A DNA stretch of 33,101 nt from an uncultured Coriobacteriia bacterium. GTDB lineage: Bacteria; Actinomycetota; Coriobacteriia; Coriobacteriales; QAMH01. Location of the stretch: contig CABURF010000001.1 of assembly GCA_902493755.1 (NCBI GenBank), forward strand, positions 1 to 33,101. Reading direction: 5' to 3'. This document shows, piece after piece, positions 23,693 to 31,395 of this stretch. Every line of letters begins with the position of its first letter. Position 1 is the first letter of the stretch. The position numbers and the translations under genes are program-made. The notes beneath the pieces are model-generated. The model was given only the letters and a program-made list of their open reading frames with translations, did no database searches and was not told the origin of the DNA.

Positions 23693-24507
23693 CAGTTGAC
23701 ATTGACTGGGCCGCCGCTTGGAAAGAAGAGCAGCTGCGCCGGAACAATCCCGACAACGCGGACCTGTGGAACGAACGGGCGAAGGACTTCGCCAAGACCT
23801 GCGGCACAAGCCCCTATGCAGCGGCTTTTCTCGAGCGTGCTGCTATCAAAGACGGCGAGACCGTGCTCGATATGGGTTGTGGGTCGGGGACGCTTGCGCT
23901 GCCACTCGCGCGTGCGGGGCACGAGGTCTACGCCTGCGACTTCTCGCAGGGCATGCTCGACGCCCTCATGGAGGCGGCGTTTGCGGAAGGCATAGCCGAA
24001 CACATACATCCCATGCTGTTGGCCTGGGACGATGATTGGAATAGTGCCGGCGTTCCCGTTTGCGATGTCGCGCTTGCGTCGCGCTCGATCGCAACGGCCG
24101 ACATGCAAGCGTCACTCGCCAAGCTCGATGTCCGGGCTCGCAGGCGTGCGTGCGTCACGCTCACGACGGGGCTTTCGCCGCGCGTTGACCATGTGCTGCT
24201 CGAGGCAGCGGGGCGCGAATTGCCGCGCTACCCTGACTGCGTCTTCGCCTTCAACATACTCTGGGGTATGGGCATGCGCCCGGATCTGTCATATATAGAT
24301 AGTGCGCGTACAGACCGTTTCGAGAGTTTTGATGCAGCCATCGAGAAAAACGCTGCGCTCATGAAGCTGTCGGCTGAGGAGCGTGAGCGCCTGGTCAGCT
24401 ACTCGAAGCAGCACCTACACGAGCAACGTGAGCAAGATGGCGAGGCGTATTGGGAGTACGATCACCAGCGCGTGATCTCATGGGCGTTTCTTGCCTGGGA
24501 TAAGTAA
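23689..24507 (+). CDS. Class I SAM-dependent methyltransferase
   Basis: The 272-residue protein has the Rossmann SAM-binding motif I VLDMGCGSGTLALPLA (about 59-74) and an acidic motif II VYACDFSQGML. The segment CDVALASRSI marks the following strand. The C-terminal part (DLSYIDSARTDRFESF, helical HEQREQDGEAYWEYD) may be a substrate domain. It resembles small-molecule methyltransferases of anaerobes rather than rRNA enzymes; I cannot name the substrate. It overlaps the upstream membrane-protein gene by 4 nt and is followed after 3 nt by a large palindromic repeat. Confidence 0.8.
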   Translation: MTVDIDWAAAWKEEQLRRNNPDNADLWNERAKDFAKTCGTSPYAAAFLERAAIKDGETVLDMGCGSGTLALPLARAGHEVYACDFSQGMLDALMEAAFAEGIAEHIHPMLLAWDDDWNSAGVPVCDVALASRSIATADMQASLAKLDVRARRRACVTLTTGLSPRVDHVLLEAAGRELPRYPDCVFAFNILWGMGMRPDLSYIDSARTDRFESFDAAIEKNAALMKLSAEERERLVSYSKQHLHEQREQDGEAYWEYDHQRVISWAFLAWDK

Positions 24508-24510
24508 CGA

Positions 24511-24631
24511 ATGAGACAAAAGTCGCCGGGAGAGGAGACGAAGTGGGACAGATGGACAGGTCATTTGTCACACAAACCCCGGCGTGACAAATGACCTGTC
24601 CATCTGTCCCACTCGGCGGCTCCTGTCTCAT
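24511..24631. repeat. Nested palindromic repeat: GAGACA ends around a double GGGACAGATG unit
   Basis: The inner arms 24542-24571 and 24584-24613 are exact 30-nt reverse complements around the 12-nt linker ACAAACCCCGGC. The outer ends ATGAGACA (24511-24518) and TGTCTCAT (24624-24631) are also reverse complements, so both repeat types occur in one element. It begins 3 nt after the methyltransferase stop. Confidence 0.9.
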
Positions 24632-24665
24632 TGCGCAGGTCAAGGGTCTGGCGCATCAATCTCGC

Positions 24666-24693
24666 TTGCCAATAGGCGGTTTTATGGCATAAT
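24666..24693 (+). promoter_or_regulatory. Promoter of tRNA-Glu
   Basis: TTGCCA (24666-24671) and CATAAT (24688-24693) have a 16-nt spacer and end 14 nt before the tRNA 5' end. Confidence 0.5.
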
Positions 24694-24707
24694 GACCGCA
24701 CTGTTCT

Positions 24708-24783
24708 GTCCCCATCGTCTAGCGGTTAGGACGTCGGCCCTTCAAGCCGAAGATCGCGGGTTCGAATCCCGCTGGGGGCGCCA
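24708..24783 (+). tRNA. tRNA-Glu(TTC), CCA encoded
   Basis: Acceptor GTCCCCA pairs with TGGGGGC (one G-T pair), followed by G and an encoded CCA. The anticodon stem TCGGC/GCCGA encloses CCTTCAA with anticodon TTC. The T-arm GCGGGTTCGAATCCCGC is perfect. The total is 76 nt. Confidence 0.97.
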
Positions 24784-24793
24784 TTACATGTAC

Positions 24794-24830
24794 GGGCCCG
24801 CCAGATTGTTGAGCGGGCCCTTTTGTTTTT
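24794..24830 (+). terminator. Rho-independent terminator after tRNA-Glu
   Basis: The GC-rich stem GGGCCCGC (24794-24801) and GCGGGCCC (24813-24820) is followed by TTTTGTTTTT. Confidence 0.9.
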
Positions 24831-24849
24831 GAGACGGAGAGGGGACATC

Positions 24850-25674
24850 ATGGAGCACATCATCACAAAGGCCAACGTAGATGAGGCCGTTGCGTTTGTT
24901 CGCGAGCATGCGCCCGTCGAGGACGGAGCCCTTGGCCTTGTTCTCGGAAGTGGTCTGGGTGAGTTGGTCAGCGCCATCGAGGGTGCCGTCTATGTCGACT
25001 ATGCCGAGATTCCGCACATGGTGTCGTCAACGGCACCATCGCATGCGGGTCGTTTTGTCATCGGCCTGCTCGCCGGTCGTCCGGTCATATGTATGCAGGG
25101 AAGGCTGCATGCCTACGAGGGGAACTCGCCTCAGCAGATTGCGTTTCCCATTTGCCTCATGCATGGGCTGGGGGTCACGGAGCTTGTGGTGACGAATGCC
25201 GCTGGTGGCATCAACACCAATCTCAATGTGGGTGATCTCATGCTCATCGAGGATCACATCAACCTTTTGGGGGCAAATCCCCTTGCCGCGCCGGATGAGC
25301 CGGAGCTCTTTCCCCGCTTCTACGATATGACCCAGGCGTACTCGCCCGCCTTGCGTGAGCGCGCGCAAAAATCTGCAGCATCCTGCGGAATCAGCTTGAA
25401 GAGCGGCGTGTATATCGCGACTCTGGGGCCATCCTTCGAGACACCGGCTGAAATCCGTGCGTTTCGTACCCTGGGGGCCGATGCCGTGGGGATGTCGACG
25501 GTGTTCGAGGTAATTGCCGCACGCGCGTGCGGCATGGAGGTGCTTGGCATTTCGATGATTTCGAATGCCGCCGCGGGCGTGCTCGACGAGCCGGTGAGCA
25601 TCGATGACGTGTACGTCGCGGCCGAGGCAGCGGTCGAGAAGCTTTCGCGGCTCCTTATTGCGTACGCGGGGTAG
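24850..25674 (+). CDS. Purine nucleoside phosphorylase (trimeric type)
   Basis: This enzyme cleaves inosine and guanosine with phosphate to free base and ribose-1-phosphate in purine salvage. The 274-residue protein has the phosphate loop GLVLGSGLGE, PSHAGRF, GRLHAYEG, TNAAGG, the family's TLGPSFETPAE, and the base-binding GMSTVFEVIAA and SNAAAG segments of the trimeric PNP family (PunA/DeoD-Bsu-like; hence no symbol). The start is ATG 24850, with GGAGAGGGG just upstream; earlier in-frame starts would lie in the tRNA terminator. A double palindromic repeat begins 11 nt after the stop. Confidence 0.93.
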   Translation: MEHIITKANVDEAVAFVREHAPVEDGALGLVLGSGLGELVSAIEGAVYVDYAEIPHMVSSTAPSHAGRFVIGLLAGRPVICMQGRLHAYEGNSPQQIAFPICLMHGLGVTELVVTNAAGGINTNLNVGDLMLIEDHINLLGANPLAAPDEPELFPRFYDMTQAYSPALRERAQKSAASCGISLKSGVYIATLGPSFETPAEIRAFRTLGADAVGMSTVFEVIAARACGMEVLGISMISNAAAGVLDEPVSIDDVYVAAEAAVEKLSRLLIAYAG

Positions 25675-25685
25675 GGGCTGGGAAC

Positions 25686-25753
25686 TGGGACAAATGGACA
25701 GGTCATTTGTCCCACGAACCCCAGTGTGACAAATGACCTGTCCATTTGTCCCA
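25686..25753. repeat. Palindromic repeat, double GGGACAAATG unit
   Basis: Two 29-nt units (25686-25714 and 25725-25753) are reverse complements with one mismatch, around the linker CGAACCCCAG. Each unit is itself palindromic (TGGGACAAATG / CATTTGTCCCA). The linker resembles that at 24572-24583 (shared AACCCC). It lies 11 nt after the phosphorylase stop. Confidence 0.9.
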
Positions 25754-25828
25754 TCCAGTCGAGATGACAACGTGGAAACGAAATGACCACGCGCCGTCCA
25801 AGTTTCTTGTGGAGGGTCGGGCGAACGG

Positions 25829-25858
25829 TTATGGTTACTGAGGTAAGTTGTCTATAAT
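25829..25858 (+). promoter_or_regulatory. Promoter of the DUF151 gene
   Basis: A perfect TATAAT (25853-25858) follows TTATGG (25829-25834) with an 18-nt spacer, 27 nt before the gene's ATG. Confidence 0.5.
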
Positions 25859-25885
25859 GAGGCTATACCCGAAGGGAGGTGCGCA

Positions 25886-26410
25886 ATGGTACTCGTAAAC
25901 GTCGAATCGCTGGTAATCGGCCTTCTTCCCATGCCCTCCATCATCACGCTGCGCGTTGCTGAGCATCGCGAAGACATCCCCGAGGACCTTGTGCTTCCCA
26001 TCTGGATTGGCACCATGGAGGCGACGGCCATCGCCGCAGCCCTTGAGGGCAACGCAACGGAGAGGCCCATCACGCACGCCCTCACCATCGATCTGGTCGG
26101 CTCGCTGGGTGGCAACATCAGTCGCGTTGTCATCGACCGCGTCGAGGGGACGACCTTCTACGCCACTATATATTTGCGCTGCGCAAACGGGATGTTTACG
26201 CGCGTCGATGCGCGCCCGAGCGATGCAATTGCCCTGGCGGTTCGCGCAAATGCGCCGTTGTTCGTCGAGGAAGACGTCATGCGCTCTGCGGCTTGTCCGC
26301 GTGCGCTTACGCCTGGTCAGGACGAGCAAATAGAGCTCGAGGAGTTCGATAAGTTTATCGAGCATATTAGTCCTGAGGACTTCGTCACGCACGGTGGTGG
26401 CAAGGATTAG
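25886..26410 (+). CDS. Bifunctional nuclease family protein (DUF151)
   Basis: The 174-residue protein matches the DUF151/bifunctional nuclease domain: an N-terminal strand VNVESLVIGLLP, LPIWIGTMEATAIAAAL, and the hallmark VDARPSDAIALAVRANAPLF. Plant and Mycobacterium-type members have been reported to have nuclease activity, but the in vivo role in bacteria is unclear. An acidic C-terminal tail follows from about residue 140. GGGAGGTG precedes the ATG by 5 nt. It converges on dinG with a 15-nt gap. Confidence 0.88.
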   Translation: MVLVNVESLVIGLLPMPSIITLRVAEHREDIPEDLVLPIWIGTMEATAIAAALEGNATERPITHALTIDLVGSLGGNISRVVIDRVEGTTFYATIYLRCANGMFTRVDARPSDAIALAVRANAPLFVEEDVMRSAACPRALTPGQDEQIELEEFDKFIEHISPEDFVTHGGGKD

Positions 26411-26425
26411 CTTCTACCGGCGGTT

Positions 26426-29335
26426 TTAGACACCGCCTGGTTCCTGCGTCTCCATGAGACGCGCAATCTCACTAATAGTAAGGGTTCGAATATCCTGCGT
26501 TGGCATGGCACGCAGGAAGGACTTAGCGTAGTTCTTGGTTTGTAGACGCGCGTCTGCGAGCACGAGCCAGCCGCTGTCGGTCGAGTTGCGGATGAGACGC
26601 CCAGCGGCCTGCTTGAGATCCATTACGGCTTCGGGCAGCGAGTAGCGTCCCCAGGCCGCGCGACCATTACGCGCCTCGCGCTCGCGAGCGATGGGGTCAT
26701 CAGGACGGCTGAAGGGGAGGCGTGCAATGACAACGCAACGTAGGGTATCACCCGGAGCGTCGAAGCCCTCCCAGAAGGACTTGAGCGCGAACATAGACAG
26801 GTTCCTGTCTGACAGGAACCTGTCGCGTAGTGACTTCGTGCTCGTGCCACGCGTCTGCGCGATGAGGTCGATGCCCTCATTGGCGAGACGTGGCTTAAGT
26901 TCACGATAGAAGTTCTCCATCTCGCGGCGGTTTGTGAAGAGGGTGAGCACCGAGCCGCCCATCGCAACGTGGACCTCATAGAGCAGATGCGCAAAGGCCT
27001 CATGATAATCCGGCGCGTTGGGCTCGGGCATGTCGCTTGGCAACAGCACGGACATGTTGTGGTCGTAGTCGTACCCCGATGCGAAGATGCTCGTGTAGAC
27101 GGGCTTGTCCGTCACGCGATCGAGCCCCGTTGCGCGTAGGAAGTGCGCAAAGGGCTCGCGTTCGGCGGTGGCGAGGGTGGCCGAGGTAAAGACGAGACTG
27201 CATGTTTGCGGGTAAAGGTCCGCGGCTAGGGATTCGCCGATGTCGAGGCGCATGGCCTCGAGGGCCTGCATGGGATAGCGCGGATTGCGGTCGATCTGCA
27301 GCGACGTGACGTAGCGTTCGTCCGTGCCATCGAGGATGAGGCGAAGGGCATCGACGGCTCCCTTGATGTTGGCAGTGATGCTCGAGAGCTCGGCGAGTTG
27401 GTTGACGAACTCACCCTCAAATTGCTCGAGCATGGAGATGAGGTCGGCAAGGCGTCCGTTGAGGCCCCAGAGCAAATCGGCAAGTTTGGTACCGGGTGCA
27501 CAGAGCTCGCGCCAGGCGCGCCCTTGCCGCACTTCGCTGCTAATCCAAACGGTGACAATGTTGTAACTGCCTCTATCGCGCGCGCTGGGGGAGGGAAGCT
27601 CGGCAAGCGCCGTGAAGAACTCTGCAGCAACCAGTTGAATTTGGCCGATACGGTTTTCGATATCGGCCGTTACGCCATAGAGCATGTCGCCACCCTCGAG
27701 CCTGTCGGCACGCTTGCGTACGCGCGCCACGATGCCGCTCTTTGGGTTGGAGAGGTGGCCGAGCATGGTGTCGAGCTCGCGTGAGGTGATCGAGTTCGAG
27801 AGTTGGCGACGTGCCTCACCCTCGACGCCGTGCGCCTCATCGATAATCCAATGCCTAATAGGGGGCAAGATACCATTGTCGGTCTGCATGTCGCGGAACA
27901 GTAGCGCGTGGTTGGTGATGACGATGTCGGCGCTAGTGGCAGCCCGACGCGCTCCGTGCAGGAAACAACGCCGCGGGAAGTATGGGCAGCGCTTCTTGAG
28001 GCAGTCGTTGGCGTTTGCCTGGATATCATTGCGTGGTAGGCGCACCCAACTAATATTTAGTGCGTCGAGATCGCCGTGACTCGTTTGTGCTGTGAAGTTG
28101 AGGAGCGTTGCGATCATGCTGATGACATCGCAGTTGTCACCCTGGTCTGCGCGTGCCATGTGCTCGAGCTTGCGCAGGCACAGGTAGTGGTCATAGCCTT
28201 TGAGCGCAACATAGGAGAGATTTCCGCCAAGCACGCTGTTAAGACGGGGTAGTTCGTGGTAGACGAGCTGATCCATGAGGGCATTGGTTTTCGTTGCAAC
28301 GCCCATGGTGACCTTGTTCTCGTGGGCGCCAAAAGCGACAGGTACCAGGTAGGCCATCGACTTTCCGACGCCCGTACCCGCTTCGATGACGCGAATGTCA
28401 CCCTCGCGCAGGCACGCGGCAACTTCATGCGCCATGTCGAGCTGTTCCTGGCGCTCCTCGTACTCGGGGTACATTGAACCCAAGATGCCGGTGGGGGAGA
28501 AGGCCTCGTCGATACGGCTTTCATTGCAAAACGTGAGCGGGATGTCGTCAGCGTCGGGGCGTGGGGGCAGGGCGGCGCCCTGCGTGCGTTCGGTGCGATT
28601 GCGGCGTAGCGAGAAGTCGACGCCAGGATGCTCGAGCGCGGCCTGCGCGAAGTAGGGACGCAACGGCCAGTCGGTCTGCGGGGAAAGATCGGCGATACGG
28701 GCTGCAAGACCAGGGGTCATCGCCTGGATGCCCGCGAGGAGCATGCGCCATAGGGCGCCGAGGGCAACGGTGTCATCCATCGCACGGTGGGTGGGTGTTG
28801 ACAGGCCGAATGCGCCGGCAAGGTCGAGGAGACGATGTGACTTGAGGCGCGGCAAGACGATTTGCGACAACGAGAGTGTGTCAACCCATTGTCCGAGTAA
28901 GTCGCCGGGACTGGCCTGGCGCATGATGAACTGTTGGTCGAAACTTGCGTTATGCGCGACGAGGTTGCAATCACCTGCAAACTTCGCAAACGCCGCGACA
29001 GCTTCGCGTGGGGTGGGGGCACCGACAATGTCTGCTTGGGTAATGCCCGTGAGCTCGGTGATTTCGGGTGGAATGGCGCGCCCAGGGTCTACGAAGGTCT
29101 GGAACGTATCGACGGTTTCGCTCCCACGCATGCGGATGGCGGCAATCTCGAGCAGCGAGCAGCTGGAGGGGTTGAGTCCCGTGGTCTCGGTATCGAGTAC
29201 GACGACCTCGTCCTCGATGAGGCCAAACTGAAGCTCGTGGGCTCGCTCGGGGAGCTGACGGTACATGTTGGAGACATCGTCATCAGTACCCGCAATGAGG
29301 AATTCGCTTAGTCGTATTTCACGTGAAACAACCAT
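26426..29335 (-). CDS. dinG: DinG-type helicase with N-terminal DEDDh exonuclease domain
   Basis: The 969-residue protein starts with a proofreading-type 3'-5' exonuclease domain (DTETTG at 48-53, NLVAHNASFD, HRAMDD), followed by an XPD/DinG superfamily 2 helicase with Walker A AGTGVGKS (319-326), DEAH (499-502), a motif-V-like SFWEGFDAPGD and AAGRLIRN. Cys386, 445, 450 and 457 are spaced like the ligands of an iron-sulphur cluster in E. coli DinG, although many exonuclease-fused Firmicute DinG proteins lack it. It probably resolves unusual DNA structures in repair. I chose ATG 29335 over a TTG two codons upstream. A parS-like sequence covers its first codons. Confidence 0.9.
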   Translation of the reverse strand: MVVSREIRLSEFLIAGTDDDVSNMYRQLPERAHELQFGLIEDEVVVLDTETTGLNPSSCSLLEIAAIRMRGSETVDTFQTFVDPGRAIPPEITELTGITQADIVGAPTPREAVAAFAKFAGDCNLVAHNASFDQQFIMRQASPGDLLGQWVDTLSLSQIVLPRLKSHRLLDLAGAFGLSTPTHRAMDDTVALGALWRMLLAGIQAMTPGLAARIADLSPQTDWPLRPYFAQAALEHPGVDFSLRRNRTERTQGAALPPRPDADDIPLTFCNESRIDEAFSPTGILGSMYPEYEERQEQLDMAHEVAACLREGDIRVIEAGTGVGKSMAYLVPVAFGAHENKVTMGVATKTNALMDQLVYHELPRLNSVLGGNLSYVALKGYDHYLCLRKLEHMARADQGDNCDVISMIATLLNFTAQTSHGDLDALNISWVRLPRNDIQANANDCLKKRCPYFPRRCFLHGARRAATSADIVITNHALLFRDMQTDNGILPPIRHWIIDEAHGVEGEARRQLSNSITSRELDTMLGHLSNPKSGIVARVRKRADRLEGGDMLYGVTADIENRIGQIQLVAAEFFTALAELPSPSARDRGSYNIVTVWISSEVRQGRAWRELCAPGTKLADLLWGLNGRLADLISMLEQFEGEFVNQLAELSSITANIKGAVDALRLILDGTDERYVTSLQIDRNPRYPMQALEAMRLDIGESLAADLYPQTCSLVFTSATLATAEREPFAHFLRATGLDRVTDKPVYTSIFASGYDYDHNMSVLLPSDMPEPNAPDYHEAFAHLLYEVHVAMGGSVLTLFTNRREMENFYRELKPRLANEGIDLIAQTRGTSTKSLRDRFLSDRNLSMFALKSFWEGFDAPGDTLRCVVIARLPFSRPDDPIAREREARNGRAAWGRYSLPEAVMDLKQAAGRLIRNSTDSGWLVLADARLQTKNYAKSFLRAMPTQDIRTLTISEIARLMETQEPGGV
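29315..29330. promoter_or_regulatory. parS: parS-like site inside the dinG start
   Basis: TATTTCACGTGAAACA differs from the 16-bp parS consensus only at position 2; the central 14-bp palindrome is intact on one side and ends in A/T on the other. It encodes dinG codons for VVSREI. It lies about 15 kb from the parS pair beside parA. Confidence 0.7.
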
Positions 29336-29414
29336 GTTCAAAGCCTATCATGTTGTAGAGACAAAACACGTGGTCAAATCGGTATACTTGCCAGCAGTCG
29401 ACTGGAGGACAAGC

Positions 29415-30059
29415 ATGTCTGAACCCGAAATCTACTATGCAACGTACTGTTGCCTTGACGAGGTGAGTGGTGATTCGTGCGTCATCGTAAATCCAAACGC
29501 CGCCGTCATCGCCGCCGAACTCACGGTGACCAAGGAGATTCATGTTACCGAGAGGGGCAAGGAAGTGCCGCGTATCCTGCTAAGCCGCGGTGACGTGGCA
29601 ATGGGTTTCCTACCGGACAAGGTCTTTAACAGGGTGAATAAACTTCTCGATGAAGGTTGGACCTGCCGGGCTTTTGCGAGTGCAGTCATTATCGATAAAG
29701 TCAGTGACATCACGCAGGTTGAGGCTGCGATCATTTGCTATCGACCCGATGTTGCCGCCTCCCTTGAAGCGTTTGTTGACATGCTCACTAAACACATGGC
29801 CAAGGGTGACCGTCCCGTCATTGATCTTTCGTCCAAAGAGGTCGAGCACGTCATCGAAGGTGCAGGTCAAGGCAGCGAAATCAAGCTGCAGAAACTTCCC
29901 AAGCTCGAGAAGGGGAGGGCATATTACAAGACCAGGCGCATGGTGACCGAGAACATGGCCTACGCTGCCGCCGAAGGTAACAAAGGCTGTTACGTGGGGC
30001 TTTTCATCGTCGTCTTTCTTGTTATCTTCTCGATTGTCAGCTTTATCTTCCTACGTTAG
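29415..30059 (+). CDS. Uncharacterised protein with C-terminal membrane anchor
   Basis: I do not recognise this 214-residue protein. It is mostly soluble alpha/beta (EIYYATYCCLDEVSGDSC, KEVPRILLSRGDVAMGF, TQVEAAIICYRPDVAASL) and ends in one strong hydrophobic segment, GCYVGLFIVVFLVIFSIVSF, then LR, so it is likely tail-anchored with its bulk in the cytosol. TGGAGG precedes the ATG by 6 nt; an in-frame start at 29265 would run antisense through dinG and is rejected. The next gene, a HemN/HemW-like radical SAM enzyme, starts 12 nt later, so the two form an operon and may act together. Confidence 0.75.
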   Translation: MSEPEIYYATYCCLDEVSGDSCVIVNPNAAVIAAELTVTKEIHVTERGKEVPRILLSRGDVAMGFLPDKVFNRVNKLLDEGWTCRAFASAVIIDKVSDITQVEAAIICYRPDVAASLEAFVDMLTKHMAKGDRPVIDLSSKEVEHVIEGAGQGSEIKLQKLPKLEKGRAYYKTRRMVTENMAYAAAEGNKGCYVGLFIVVFLVIFSIVSFIFLR

Positions 30060-30071
30060 GCGAGGTGACCT

Positions 30072-31391
30072 GTGTTTACCGAACGCGTGCTTTCGCAGGC
30101 CGTGCGCACGATGAACGGCCATTACCTGAACCTAAAACCACTCGATGAACCGCATCAGACGTTGCCGGCACCCAAGCCGGGCAAGCGCTACATGCTGTAC
30201 ATGCACATTCCCTTCTGCGAACGCCTGTGCCCTTACTGCTCTTTTAACAGGTTCCCGTTTGAAGAGAGCAAGGCGCGTAAGTACTTCGAGAACCTGCGCA
30301 CCGAGATGGACATGGTCGCTCGTCTTGGGTACGACTTCGACTCGCTGTATGTGGGTGGTGGTACGCCGACGATTCTCATCGACGAGCTCGTCACGACCAT
30401 CAACAAGGCGCGCGATATGTTCTCGATCACCGACGTGTCGAGTGAGACGAACCCCAATCATTTGCTTCCCGAATACATTGAAAAACTTGATGGGGTCGTG
30501 CAGAGGTTGTCCGTAGGTGTCCAAAGTTTCGACGATGGTTTACTTAAACAAATGGACAGGTATGACAAGTACGGAAGAGAGGAACATATCCTCAACAGAA
30601 TCATCGATGTTGCAGATGCAAATGTGTTCAAATCGCTGAACGTCGATATGATCTTCAATTTTCCGGCTCAGAACGAGGAAATGCTCATCAATGACGTAGC
30701 GGCTATCCTCGAATCGCATACAAACCAGGCCACGTTCTACCCCCTGATGGCCTCGCCGGCTGTCGAGAAGTCGCTGGCGGCGACTGTGGGCAAGGTGGAC
30801 TACGCCCGTGAGAAGGCGTTCTACGACATCATATGCGAGGCTTTGACCGGGGGCGATAACCCCGCTTTCACTTTTGGCGACGCCTGGACCTTCAACGACG
30901 CCACAAGCTCCATGATTGACGAGTACATCATCGATTACGAGGAATACCCCGCTCTTGGCAGCGGCGGCATGAGTTTTCTCGACAGCAAGCTGTTCGTGAA
31001 CACGTTTAGCATCAGAGAGTACGATGAGCGCATCGAGGCCGGCAGGCTGTCTGTTTCGCGCATGACCACCTTCAGCAAGCGCGATCACATGCGCTACCGT
31101 TTCATGATGCAGCTCTTTGGCCTGCGCCTCGACAAGAAGGCGTGGGAGCGGGACTTTGGCTGCAGCGTTGCAGCAGGTTTACCTGCAGAATATGCGTTCT
31201 TCAAGGCGAGCGGCGCCATCGATGTCGATGACGATGAGCAGATCACGCTGACCCCGAAGGGCCGCTACATGATGGTTGCGATGATGAGGCAGTTCTTCAT
31301 CGGCGTAAACGGCGTGCGCGACGATGCTCGCGCGTGTCTGCCAGGCGAGGAGCGCGAACTGCTCTTCGGGGCCGGCGTGCCCATCAAATAG
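30072..31391 (+). CDS. Coproporphyrinogen III oxidase-like radical SAM protein (HemN/HemW family)
   Basis: The 439-residue protein has the family start YMHIPFCERLCPYCSF with the [4Fe-4S] cysteines 49, 53 and 56, then SLYVGGGTPT, SSETNPNHL and RLSVGVQSFDDGLL. True HemN decarboxylates coproporphyrinogen anaerobically; HemW carries haem; ChuW-type enzymes open haem. The sequence after VQSF (KQMDRYDKYGREEH) and the longer C-terminus differ from standard HemW, and no other haem genes are nearby, so I do not choose among these. Translation starts at GTG with GAGGTGA upstream. It converges on the WYL gene with only 4 nt between stop codons. Confidence 0.82.
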   Translation: MFTERVLSQAVRTMNGHYLNLKPLDEPHQTLPAPKPGKRYMLYMHIPFCERLCPYCSFNRFPFEESKARKYFENLRTEMDMVARLGYDFDSLYVGGGTPTILIDELVTTINKARDMFSITDVSSETNPNHLLPEYIEKLDGVVQRLSVGVQSFDDGLLKQMDRYDKYGREEHILNRIIDVADANVFKSLNVDMIFNFPAQNEEMLINDVAAILESHTNQATFYPLMASPAVEKSLAATVGKVDYAREKAFYDIICEALTGGDNPAFTFGDAWTFNDATSSMIDEYIIDYEEYPALGSGGMSFLDSKLFVNTFSIREYDERIEAGRLSVSRMTTFSKRDHMRYRFMMQLFGLRLDKKAWERDFGCSVAAGLPAEYAFFKASGAIDVDDDEQITLTPKGRYMMVAMMRQFFIGVNGVRDDARACLPGEERELLFGAGVPIK

Positions 31392-31395
31392 GCGC

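Noticed and set aside
22688..23809. Minus-strand frame of 373 codons opposite the membrane protein gene
   Set aside because: It is an antisense shadow; the plus frame has membrane segments and an ATGA coupling.
29265..29414. Upstream extension of the tail-anchored protein across the dinG start
   Set aside because: The extension is antisense to dinG codons and lacks a ribosome site, while ATG 29415 has TGGAGG at good spacing.
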